DNA of 64,000 bases from Mercenaria mercenaria. Its lineage: Eukaryota > Mollusca > Bivalvia > Venerida > Veneridae. The stretch spans positions 39,326,501 to 39,390,500 of the forward strand of contig NC_069362.1 in the NCBI RefSeq assembly GCF_021730395.1, given 5' to 3'. The number at the start of each line of letters is the position of its first letter. The stretch's first letter is position 1. The notes beneath the pieces were generated by a model. The model was not told where the DNA came from, did not search any database, and worked only from the letters and a program-made list of their open reading frames with translations. The translations under genes were made by a program, and so were the position numbers. Shown here one piece after another: positions 12,610-23,913 of this stretch.

Positions 12610-13059
12610 CTGAAAAAAAAAAATGTTTTAAAATGTCATTGATGTATGTCATGTGTTTTGTTTAAATAATATCACCACATCTAGGACACAGATTTCTGTC
12701 ATTTGACACGTATATTTCTGTGCATGCACACCAAGTCATATAACACAGTAACACAGGAAATCAGTATTGACTAATACCAGTAGATGTGTGAGTAACTAAT
12801 AGCATACTACGAATGTATGTACACAGTGAAATACCGGTACTTCATCTTTTAAATGATTATGATAATGAAAATACTGTAGTAAACTTTCAGTAACTAGAGC
12901 TGCTTTTGAAAAAATGCATGTCTGTCACAATCATGCCTAATCATCTGAATAGTATTATATAAGTCAAACATGTGCCAAGACCTCAACTCTGCCTCATGAC
13001 TGTGTACAAATGTGCCAATTTACATCTAATTCCCTCCAGTATGAAAAAGAAATGCTCCG

Positions 13060-13960
13060 GACAAAGTCATTCTTGTATGTGACCTTTGGCCTCTAAGTGT
13101 GACCTTGACCTAGGGACCTGGTTCTTGCGCATGACACTATGTTTCATGATGGTGAACAATTTTGTCAAGTTACATTCAAATCCCTCAACGCACGAAGAAG
13201 AGATGATACAAAGTCTGTAAATTAATCCTAGGACCTGGTTTTTGTACATGTCACTCCGTCTCATGATGGCGAACAACTGTCCCAAGTTACATCAAAATCC
13301 CTCTATACATGAAGAAGTTATGTCCGGCCCGCATTCCCATAATACATCCCATTTTTTTTAAATGGGTGAATAGAATTTTGACAAACTAGAAATGTGTCCA
13401 TGGGACACAGATGCCCCCACTACATCCCATTAAAATGACAAATTTTTCCCAGGTCAGGGGCCAGAACTCCTACAATACTGAATGAATCCGGATGCGAAAG
13501 CCCAGGTGCAGAACTGCACATGCAGACCAACATTCCTGTAAACTTTGGTGACTCTAGGTCAAATACTTTTGGAGCTATGCACGCCACAACATTAAAATGA
13601 CCCATTTTTAACTAAGTCAGGGGACATAACTCCTACATGACTGGATGAATCCGGACGCGAAACCCCAGGTGCACAACTGCACATGCTGACCAACATTCCT
13701 TGTAAACTTTGGTGACTCTAGGTCAAATACTTTTGGAGCTATGCGCGACACAACATTAAAATGACCAATTTTTACATGAATCCGGACGCGAAAGCCCAGG
13801 TGCACAACTACACATGCTGACCAACATTCCTGTAAAGTTTTGTGACTCTACGTCAAATAGTTTCACAGCTACGCGTGACACAACATTTTCGGAAGGACGG
13901 ACGGAAAAGAGCAAATACAATGTATATATGCCCCCCCCCACCCCCTGCAAAGTAGGGGCA
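13060..13960. repeat. Two adjacent tandem-repeat elements
   Basis: 13067-13320 holds GTGACCTTGACCTAGGGACC and two units with TTCATGATGGTGAACAA, related to repeats near 6.9 and 8.8 kb. 13390-13960 begins TGTCCATGGGACACAGATGC, has three units with GAATCCGGACGCGAAA and ACTCTAGGTCAAATACTTTT, then GGAAGGACGGACGG and a C run, ending GTAGGGGCATAAAA. Minus-strand frames across it are repeat by-products. Confidence 0.7.
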
Positions 13961-15020
13961 TAAAAATTGCAATGCTCCCATTGCTTTGTACACTTAGCTT
14001 ACTGTGTTGTTTACAGGGAATCTTACATACAATTTTATTTTTAAGACAGGAAATTGAATATTATACACTGTTTTCAAACATTAAAATATCCTGTTAAAGT
14101 ACTTCAATGACAATGGGGCTAAAATTTCAATTTCTTTTTTTTTTATTGAATGGATGCAAAATCAGTCTAAAGAAAGTAGGGAAATCTTCCTTTATAACAG
14201 ACTTAGAAGTGTCTAAGGGCACACATCCTTACCTCTAGTATGTGATTCTAGAGGTAGGGATCCTGTAACCCTAAAAATTCATTTTAAGGATTGTCTAGGG
14301 GCATGGACCTTCTCTTTCCAGATGTTGTGTGTTATTTACATCATTCTTTAATCTTCTTGCAAACTAACAAATCAAATATGATTTAACCAATATTCACCTA
14401 TTAAAACATGAATCTAAATTGTTCATGGATTGATAGTTATTTCCTTTTGAAACATAAATAACTGTCAAGACACAACATAAATATTGCAAATCCAACTGGC
14501 ACAAAATACATAAGACACAATGATATCAAATTATGTTGTGACAGATCATTTAATCTTAATTATGTTTTCCGCATATCTGGTGCTGGCAATATTTGAGGAA
14601 CAAATAACCAACAAAAAACTTTAAAATAAATAAAAAACATATGATCACACACAAAAAATGAAAATGTGTAATGTGTGTATACTGTATATGTCAAAATCTA
14701 GGACATAACTTGAGCATCCTACAAAACAGGCCTGATTTGTAAAATATAAGAGTCCAGGAACATATTTTTCATCTTGAAATCATAGTCAAACTAATTTGAC
14801 GCAATCCTAGGAAGTATCGAGATAATTGTTTCATATGGGCAATACCTCCACTTGTGTCAAACACTTTAAGACCCAAATAGTGGAGAAAATTCCGCTGGAA
14901 CATATTTTTCATCTTGAAATCATAGTCAAACTAATTTGACGCAATCCTAGGAAGTATCGAGATAATTGTTTCATATGGGCAATACCTCCACTTATGTCAA
15001 ACACTTTAAGACCCAAATAG

Positions 15021-16596
15021 CAGTCAGGGGTGTAACTGTTTTAAGTTATGTAACCTATTTCAGTTACTTTTTCAAGCATTTTATAACCTGTTTTAGTTAT
15101 AAAAATATAGTTAACTTAGATAAGTTATTCAAAAAAAGTCTTTTCGCTGTTCTCACAAACTGGCCTTTAAAGTGTAATTAGTAGCAAACTATGGTTAATT
15201 AAATTCTCTTTTAGTCTGATCATGACCTGATAAGCATAATGAGATGTTAAGAGTTTTATAGCTTTAAAACTTCTGCGTAAAATAGGGATGGGAACGAATA
15301 TTCGAATATTCGAAAATCGATCGAATATTCGAATATGAAAATCAAATTCAAATATTCGTAAATTATTGTATTTTTTTTTTCAAAATAAGTATCATTGATT
15401 TTGGGCAATATGAGCATGCTAATTCTACAGATTAAAACCATGTCATGTTTGTTTATCGCGAATCAAAAGATGTCCAATTAACAAGAAAATAGCAATGCAT
15501 AATTGGCAGGGGCCATCGTTACGGATTAACAGTTTGCAACAGGCGTCAATGTGTCAGATGCATGTCAAAAGATGTCCAATTAACAAGAAAATTGCAATGC
15601 ATAATTACCTGGGGTCATCGCTACGGATTAACAGTTTGTATTAGGCGTAAATGTGATCTCTTTTTATCTTTTGTTCATTTTTATTGGCGCCTGTTTTATG
15701 TAACAAGTTGTAGATTTTTTTTTTTGAAAACAATACCAACTTGTAGATATTGTCGATTTTTCACAATATTTTGTACGACGTTTCAGACCATCCGCAGAAT
15801 CGGTTTTCATCCGCCATCGGCCGTATTCGAATTAAATTTTGAAGTACTTTATAATAAAATCAAGCAATACCATATGATTGATGCATAAGTTCATGTTGAA
15901 GGAGGTTTAAGTCTGCCTTACTTGCTTTTTACACGACGATTTTTACACGCCGATTGAAAATTTTCAAAATGGCGGCGGTAATACAACAGCGCGTCACGTG
16001 TTAAATAGGACGACCTGCTATTTTCAGATAAAATTGCGACGGTCTAAATTATAATCGTTTTGATTTTTTGTATCATTTGAAGCTAAAACACTGAATTAGT
16101 TAAATCTGTTCATGATTATACTGATAGAATCGTGAAATAAAACGCTAGGATCGGCGGGATTTGCTAGGTTGGATCGGGTTACCCGAAACAGACATTTTTT
16201 GGCCTTATTACGTACGATGATCCACGCTTTAAACAAATGAATACGTTGTGTATATGCCAATCACTTAATAAGAATTTAAAGCTTCCATAAAAACAAACCG
16301 AATATTCGAATATATTCGAATATGGCAAACCGAATATTCGAATATTGATTTCAGTATTCGTTCCCATCCCTAGCGTAAAACTTTATCAGCCTTGCGTAAA
16401 AAAATTTACTGCATAGCTGGAAAGATAAAAGTTCAAGGATTCAGGAAATAATTGCATTAGTCTCATTCACAATGAGGAATTGGCACAGGAGGGCTTTGTA
16501 ATATTTTATGATAACTGAAACAAGTTATGAAAGTATAAGCAGTAACTCAAATGGGTTATAAACTGCGATAACTTGAAACAGTTACACCCCTGACTG
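15021..16596. mobile_element. Outer TIR element (about 478 bp without its insert)
   Basis: Terminal inverted repeats CAGTCAGGGGTGTAACTGTT at both ends, matching over about 28 bases with one mismatch, flanked by a 5-bp duplication AATAG (15016-15020 and 16597-16601). The empty site in the neighbouring duplicate confirms both ends and the duplication length. A 1.1-kb hAT-type element lies inside. No transposase; superfamily not assigned. Confidence 0.85.
15283..16372. mobile_element. Non-autonomous hAT element nested in the outer MITE
   Basis: Ends TAGGGATGGGAACGAATA and its exact inverse, flanked by the 8-bp target duplication GCGTAAAA (15275-15282 and 16373-16380), as hAT elements make. Both ends carry repeated CGAATATTCG. 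Inside, about 99 bp is tandemly duplicated (near 15466-15650; both units have GATGTCCAATTAACAAGAAA). No transposase frame is recognised; the 108-codon open frame at 15562 is probably chance. Confidence 0.85.
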
Positions 16597-17300
16597 AATA
16601 GTGGAGAAAATTCCGCTGGAATTTTCATCACAGCTGACATGCTACAAGCTATATGTTTAAATGCAAATATGTCACAAGCTCGCCAAAGATTCAAACAAAA
16701 CTTACTTGTAGCGAAAGGAGATTAAATTCCTGAGAACTAATTTATATTGCTTTAAGTAAAATTTATCAAATGATTTCCAAAATTACGAATTATTCGGTGA
16801 TTTTAACCAATGCAATGAATGTAGGTATGTACTGTACATGATTATTGTTTACCACATCAGTCATCTACACAGCATAACGCGGAAGCGATAAAACCAATAA
16901 CATTACACGACTGTGTATTGTGATATATCTGCCATTATTTTGGTCTTTCAGAGTATTGACAGTTACACAGCTAAAATAATCCAGCTTCAGCTGTTAATGT
17001 TATGGATCTCTAATGGATGTGACTATTAGAATATAAAAATGGCGTCAGTTAAGTTATGGTAGCCAGAACTAACGACAACGTTTTGACTTCCCCGTCACAA
17101 CTTTATATACCAATCTGATCGTCATAATTTGACTACATGTAATACAAAGCTTGAAATACTGTTGTTGGGTATTTCTGGTATTTCCTATGAACAAATCATA
17201 GAGTCTGAATAAAAAACTAAAGTAGATACATGAAAATTGTCATATCATAAACACTGATAAAACTTGTTATGCCAGTAATCAAAACTTACGAGTACCTTAC

Positions 17301-17560
17301 CTGTGCCTGTGGAAAATATAACTTCGATTGCTGAAATAACTGTCAACAAAGTTTCTCCAGAGATCTGTCGCTTATATTTTTCCGTAGTCCCTGAATGTGT
17401 ATCCAGAACAGCACACGTTATGGTACGGAGTGTGTTTAACTTTCAAGTCACGTAAATGATCCGGATGATGATTACCGAAAATAACAGGTTTCGAGTACGA
17501 ATTACGATGAATGCAACCTGAATCTGATAAATATACACAAAGTTCGTCTTCTGCAATCAT
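17301..17560 (-). CDS. Possible first exon, minus strand
   Basis: Minus-strand segment ending in a consensus donor (CACAG then GTAAGG). An ATG at 17560 opens a 62-codon frame that stops at 17372. A second frame, open up to the donor, contains KYKRQISGETLLTVISAIEV and is the one that splices in phase with 12543-12609. The two frames overlap, so either the first is an upstream reading frame or the segment is decayed. A TATATAAAT lies about 30 bases upstream of the ATG on the minus strand. Weak gene candidate. Confidence 0.25.
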
Positions 17561-17587
17561 TTATTATGATTCCTAACGATAAACCAT

Positions 17588-17597
17588 TTATATAGCA
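17588..17597 (-). promoter_or_regulatory. TATA-like box before the minus-strand frame
   Basis: Reading the minus strand, TATATAAATGG precedes the ATG at 17560 by about 30 bases. In such AT-rich DNA the motif is common by chance; it is noted only because it sits at a suitable distance from a possible first exon. Confidence 0.2.
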
Positions 17598-17599
17598 CA

Positions 17600-19549
17600 A
17601 CAATGACACTGAAAACTCGTGGCAAAGATAGCTCTCCGCCATAATTTTTTTAATGTTGCCTATATCTCCTCTGTGAAGATCATCAAAGGGGAATAAATCA
17701 TGTAGGAGAAAAGGGAAATAAGCTTTATATTAAAATCGTGTTTATGGGGAAACTAGATAGATTCCCAAATATGTTATTGATGTTTATGTAAGTTCAATTT
17801 TCTGCCAATTTAGCCCAATATATCAATTTATGCAAACCAGATGCATATTCAAATAACATTTACCAAAAGTAAGCACCTTTTAAACACTTTTTTGTTACAT
17901 TTAAGGGCCTTAATGATGTATTATAAATCGTTTCGGCTGGTATCGTGAATGTTGATGTGAATGCTGAACATGAGTTAAACTATTTTGATGCATATCAATA
18001 TAAAAAATATAGATGTTAAATGATATTATGGATAAAATCAAATTACTGTACCAAGCGTCCGAGTATGGCAGGATTTTGTGACTTTCTTAAAAATACAGTT
18101 CGTTTCTATGGCAACCAGTTATCAAATTGAGGTTATAAATGTTTTTTATTTATTACATCTAGCCTATCATTGTATGACAGGAGTTTGAAGAAAATGTTTG
18201 ACTATGCGTGGCACAACTTTCTCAGTGGTTACAGATAATGACTGTTAATCTTTCCAAAAATCCTATAACTGCACTATGCATTTTATCTTTCAACAACATA
18301 AATATTCAAATGATATGCAAATTATTCATACATGTATAAGACATAATAAGTCAAAGGATTTTTGTTGATGATGATGCACATTGTTTGTTTTTTGCTTAAT
18401 TAAATGCGTAATTTATCTGTCTTATGCGATAATTGTTTTGCTGAGTAAGACATTTGATTTAGTCAAAAGGTGCATATGTACATACAGTGGCAGTTGTGTT
18501 GTGTAAATCAATTGGTTGTCACATAGGATATAATGTTGGTTGCTTTAAAGAACAGTTAAGATTTGCTCTGCTGAAAGCATTCGGCAGATGTTATTGATAC
18601 TTTAGCATCAATTTCATTTTGCAGAATCATATCAGAAATCTTGTTACTTTGGCCGTACTTCACACGAGCGTAATTAACTACAAACTAGTGTAACTGAACA
18701 TGTTTTCTTGAATATAATATAGAACCGTTTTTTTTTGTTGTAAAATAAGAAGCGAGTTATAGGATTGTGGAAGTTGACAAAGTTGTTGTCGCAATGGAAG
18801 CGCTTTAATGCTTCCGTAGTTTTCGCTCTAAAAGTTGAATGCCCTTCATTTTCAGAATTGTTATAGTCTTTTTGACACAAATGTGTTTTCATACAAATAA
18901 CATCATGTTTTGTTCTCGTTTAAAAGTAGAGTTTAAATTTGCTTCGTGACATTTAAACGCAAGACGTAAATTATGTTGACATTTTCTGTTCATGGCTGTT
19001 TGATGGCGCCCATGTTTACATGATGAAGGTCGGTTCAGTAAAGAAACACTAAACTCAAAAGGTTTGTAACGGTATGATATTTGGATTCAAATAGGTAAAA
19101 GGAACAAATGGTAAATGATTTGAATATGTGTGCTTGGCTGATGCATTATCAAGTTTTGCTTGACTGACATATCTTTTGAATATCTTACGTGTCCAAAAGT
19201 ATCAAAAAATAAAGTTATTAGAATCTTTAAGAACATGCATTGGGGGCAAAAAAAGCAAAGAAGCGCAACCAATGGCAGATTATTTAATACGGTTCATAAA
19301 AAGTTATGAAATATGAAACATCCTTCATGTCCCCAGAATTGTCTTCACTTAGCAATGGAATTATTCTATTTCATTTGATTTTCTTCCTGATTCTAGAAGA
19401 CCAGAAAATAAATCAGTTAAACTTAAACCCATGTCGCCCTTGTCAAACAAGATAAACATTCATGACATCATAATTATGTTGTTACAAAAATGTTAATAAG
19501 TGTTATCTGGTATAATTCATTTTAGAAAATAACAGAAGACGGAGAAGCT
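17600..19549. other. Unique AT-rich DNA
   Basis: No exon, repeat or RNA gene recognised. Short open frames have random-looking composition. Confidence 0.5.
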
Positions 19550-19905
19550 GAAAACAATAAAAAAGATCTGAAGAAGAAGAAGAAAAAGAAGAAAAAGTTG
19601 TAGTAGTAATAGAAATAGTAGTATTAGTAGTGATGGTGGTGATCATTGTGGCATTGTTCGTAGTAGTAGCCGTTGTAGTCGTGGTGTTAGTCGCAGAGGT
19701 CGTCGTGTAGCAGAGGTAGTAGTCATCTTTGTCGTAGTAGTAGAAGAGGAAGAAGAAGAAGTGGAAGAGGAAAGAAGATGAAGAAGAAAAAACATGTAGC
19801 AGTAGTAATAGTAGAAGAGGGAGATGAAGAGGAAGAGGAATAAAAGAAGAAGTGGAAAAACTGCATGTTCTACTGGAAGTAGTTAAGTTGCTGTTGCTGT
19901 AGTAA
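19550..19905. repeat. Purine-rich GAA/GTA tract
   Basis: About 350 bases of irregular GAAGAA and GTAGTA triplets, purine-rich on the + strand. The long minus-strand open frame of Ser, Thr and Leu is a product of this composition. Confidence 0.75.
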
Positions 19906-20884
19906 AAGAAGTACAAAAAGAACATAATATTCCTCTCAATGACAGACTTTGGAGTGAATATAATAGCCTAATATCGATAACCAGTTAGTAGTTATCTTTA
20001 TGAACAACCAAACATAGCATAACATAACAAAAACATGACATTTAATCTAACCAACACAACCACTATTTTCTTTATTTTAAGACAAATTATTGGAGCATTT
20101 TAATTATGTTGAGAATACAGAAGTGCACATTTTTTATGGCATAATTAGAGTATGTGCATTGTTTAGTTTAACGCCATTTCGGCTTAAAACTTGTCACTAC
20201 CTTTCTTAAAGTATGACCCACCTAATGGTGAATATGTCAAATGTTCAAAACAATGTTACAGCAATGTAATGTGAGAAACTTGTATGCAAAATTTAAACAA
20301 CTTTTACAGTGTCTTTTTTAATTTTTTTATAGTTCACTCTATTTCCTCAAGCTCAAGTAGAGACAAATTTAAAAGTGATGGCCACTGTCCACAACGTTTG
20401 CAGAGAGTTCATTTTACTATCAATTTTGATAAAAGAGTCTTCAAACTATTGGTAAACAATCATAATATACAAAATAAAACTGTGAATACCATTTGTTCTA
20501 GGGTGCCTAAAGTAAATGGATTTAATGAGACATAATTCTGACTCCAACATTGAAAACTTAAGGTCGAACCCTGTGTGACTGTTTTAAAATTTGCTCACTT
20601 CATTCAAAAATAACCTTGGGGCAGAAGTAAAACCTACCTACATTTCTTCCACAATATGTAATCTAAAGACTAAAGGCAAAATAGAGAACTTTTACAGCAT
20701 GTAACTCAGTATTTTTAAAGCTGTTTAACTCTACCCCCTTCTGTTTCAGAGATAAATTCACTTTGAACAGCAAGAAATCACTTATCAAATGAAAATGTTT
20801 CACTTTTGTAAATAAATCAATAATAAGTCCAAAAAAAAAGTAAAACCTTACTAGAAAAAAAGAAAGCTAAGAAAAAAAGCTTTG

Positions 20885-20990
20885 GTCCCAGTTAGGCTTG
20901 AACCTATGCCCCCTGAAAAAATTAAGTCATAGTAGGTTTATTGTATAAATTGAATACTCTTCAATAGGAGGTACACTATTACACGGGTCA
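20885..20990 (-). other. Possible degraded tRNA-like SINE piece
   Basis: On the minus strand GGTTCAAGCCTAACTGGGAC contains a good RNA polymerase III B box (GGTTCAAGCC). No clear A box or cloverleaf was found, so this is a weak call. Confidence 0.2.
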
Positions 20991-21020
20991 CACCTTATTA
21001 AACGGATATTTTAAAAAATA

Positions 21021-21244
21021 TGAGCCGCGCCATGAGAAAACCAACATAATGGCTTTGCGACCAGCATGGATCCAGACCAGCCTGCGCGGTCAGGATCCAT
21101 GCTGTTCGCTTTCAAAGACTATTGTAATTAGAGAAACCATTAGCGAACAGCATGGATCCTGACCAGACTGCGCGGATGCGCAGGCTGGTCTGGATCCATG
21201 CTGGTCGTAAAGCCACTATGTTGGTTTTCTAATGGCACGGCTCA
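21021..21244. mobile_element. Cloverleaf MITE, copy 1 (224 bp)
   Basis: Begins TGAGCCGCGCCATGAGAAAA and ends with its inverse. Inside, four inverted copies of GCATGGATCCAGACCAGCCT-like sequence face each other. It lacks about 13 bases in the left inner hairpin relative to the other copies. Confidence 0.85.
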
Positions 21245-22327
21245 ATTATAACATACAGAAATTACAATTAAACATACTTGTCATGTGTTCCTACCAGTAA
21301 TAAATAACACCGCATCATACAAAGTAATTACACTGAGCATGTTACGCTTGCATAACATTTTATAACAAAAGCTGCAACATTTTGTCAAAAGTACATTTAT
21401 GTATAAGCAAGTGAACATTTTCTTTCCGAAAACATCTTTCAAAAATAACAGAAGTCGATTTCTATAGCTACGTTTTCTATCATAAACGCTCAGAATGCAC
21501 AATTAGAATTTATATATTCGGAGGAATGTGTTGTTTTTATACATTACAACAGACTCCTAAATTAAGGTTGTAGATATGCAGACATTGAGTTTTCCCTGAT
21601 ATATGGTCAAATCTTTATTAAAATTTAAAATTGTTTCTAAGATATAAAAAGGTAAAGAAGTCATTTTGTGTTTGTCATGATTTTCCTGCTGTATAATGAC
21701 CAAATTCTAGAAATTTATAAGTATTTCTGTGACATTTTAAAATTGTGTAGAGGTCGTGAAAAACTTCTATCATGAAATACTATCATAAAATCTGTAAAAA
21801 TCTGTAGAATGCAACCAAGAAAAATAATAGCAGACTCGGTTGATTAAGATTTTTCATTCCATGATTCGATTTTGTTGAGATTTTGTACGTTATCAACAGC
21901 AGGTGTTTCTAAAAGAGTGTAAATTTTCATAAATGTACTCTAAAACTTATTAAAAATGTTGACAAAACATTGATGAGACACGGGCGTATTTTAAATGCAT
22001 TCTGCAGTACCTTATTTACATTTTATTTCCAGTATTTAGATATGACAAGGGGCATGGTATCTTTAAACTCCATAACCTATACATATAGCTTCCTCCCATA
22101 TTTTACCAAGTTATTCATTAAGGAACTAAACGTTTTAGATATCCAGTGCATTCTTGTTTCTTGTTAAAATGTATTCAACAATAAATTATAAAAAAAATCC
22201 TTTAAATGTAAAAGCAGTAATGCAAGACCTCAACTTATGCACTGTATTCATCCCATGTCAATTAGAATATTCACTAATGGTAAGAGAGAAAAAAAGTATG
22301 ATTAGTAGGGGAGCTATTTGAAAGATA

Positions 22328-22564
22328 TGAGCCGTGCCATGGGAAAACCAACATTGTGGGTGTGCGACCATCATTGATCCAGACCAGCCTGCGCATCCGC
22401 GCAGTCTGATCAGGCTCCATGCTGTTCGCTTTTAAAGCCTATTGGAATTGGAGAAACTGTTAGCGAACAGCATGGATCCTGACCAGACTGCGCGGATGCG
22501 CAGGCTGGTCTGGATCCATGCTGGTCGCACACCCACTATGTTGGTTTTCCCATGGCACGGCTCA
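22328..22564. mobile_element. Cloverleaf MITE, copy 2 (237 bp)
   Basis: Same element as at 21021, with full inner hairpins. TA lies on both sides, which could be a 2-bp target duplication, but other copies do not all show TA. Confidence 0.85.
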
Positions 22565-23913
22565 TATATTTAATCAGCTGTACATAGTACCGTAGGGCTA
22601 AAAGCATTTGAGATATGTATGCTAATTCTACCTAGTATAAAATGGTATTAAGGTCAGTTAATTAGAAACAGACGTATTTCAAACAGATTCATAAATGCAT
22701 AATTATGACAACATTTCAAAACGCCTACATAAAACTGACGTTTTAGTTCAGATTTTTTTTTTTGTACAAAATGTTCAAAATGCTATGTTATGAATGCAAC
22801 GGAAATGAAATTACAGGTTTGTCTTTTTGCTGATTTAATTTCACTTATACTTTAAAAGATCTTGCATATAAACAATAGTATTAAGGTAAGGTTATTATCA
22901 TTGACAATATTTAATAAAATGATGCCCCCGAATAATTATGATAATTGATAACCTTTCATGTGAAAATCCAAATACAGCGTCGTGCAATTGATTTTAATTA
23001 CAAAATTATTATTTAAATGATAATGAAATTATTCGTACATGTACAAGGCATTATTACATACCAGTTTCTATTCCCCGTTGAGTTACACTGGTACCGGAAA
23101 CGTCAATATTTTTCCATACACTGACGCCTGAATTTCATATCGGGTGCTTGACGTAATTCAGTGTGTGTTGTTGCACTATTTTTTCTATTTAGTTCAGTAT
23201 TGTCAATCCTATTCAGACTATTGAACATATTTATGATATTCACATAATATTTATACGTGTAGATGCGTATGTAAAAGTCGCGCAATATTTCCGCTGAAGA
23301 ACTCGTGCATATTTCCCGATACAAAGCTAATAACCTATAAAAATTATACATACGTGTATAAGATTTAGTTAGTTAAACGGACATATTGTTGCTGCCGCTG
23401 CTGCTGCTCATGATTACCTTGTTAGTTTGTTTTTATTTAATAATACGTGTATTTCATCTGCCTTATTCATTTATTTTAAGGCTGAATATGACAACTGATT
23501 TAGACAAACGGAATACTTGCAGCTCACGCCATATTAAGACAGAATCAAATGAATGTCAGGTTGGTTGCTTTAACGAACAAATTTAGTGATATTTTTACTC
23601 AAATCATTTGGTAGATATATTCGACATTACAGTATTGCGTGAATTAAAACATCAAGGGACTTTTGCAATTTCCTTTATACAGGGGTGATGTAATTGTTGT
23701 TTAATAAAAAATAAGTTGAATAATTATGAAGTTTCTTCTCGTCTTTTCCTTTTGTCTTTTAGTTTGCATTGCAGAAAAGGAAAAAAAATGAAATATTCCA
23801 ATATGTAGATCGTTGTGTTGTACCGGTACATATCTGCTTTATTTATAACACACTTTTATTTCTACAGCTACAGTGACTATAAACACTTTATAGACATAAC
23901 CAACTAGGACATC
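22565..23913. other. Upstream region of transporter copy A
   Basis: AT-rich, no repeat or exon recognised. Any promoter for copy A should lie here; no clear TATA box or initiator could be chosen. It does not resemble the upstream DNA of copies B and C. Confidence 0.4.

Larger units (their letters stand above)
14757..16617. repeat. 140-bp tandem duplication split by a MITE
   Basis: Unit 1 is 14757-14896. Unit 2 is 14897-15020, interrupted by the MITE, and resumes at 16602-16617. Both start GGAACATATTTTTCATCTTG and end GACCCAAATAGTGGAGAAAA. Unit 1 preserves the uninterrupted site. Confidence 0.85.

Noticed and set aside
14226-14270. 40-base minus-strand segment with a good donor and acceptor
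   Set aside because: Including it between the possible minus-strand exons introduces a stop, so it was left out of that model.
15562-15888. 108-codon open frame inside the nested hAT element
   Set aside because: No hAT transposase motif; composition is random-like and part of it is an internal duplication.
19503-19925. 140-codon minus-strand open frame rich in Ser, Thr and Leu
   Set aside because: It is the translation of a purine-rich GAA/GTA triplet tract; the composition explains the absence of stops.
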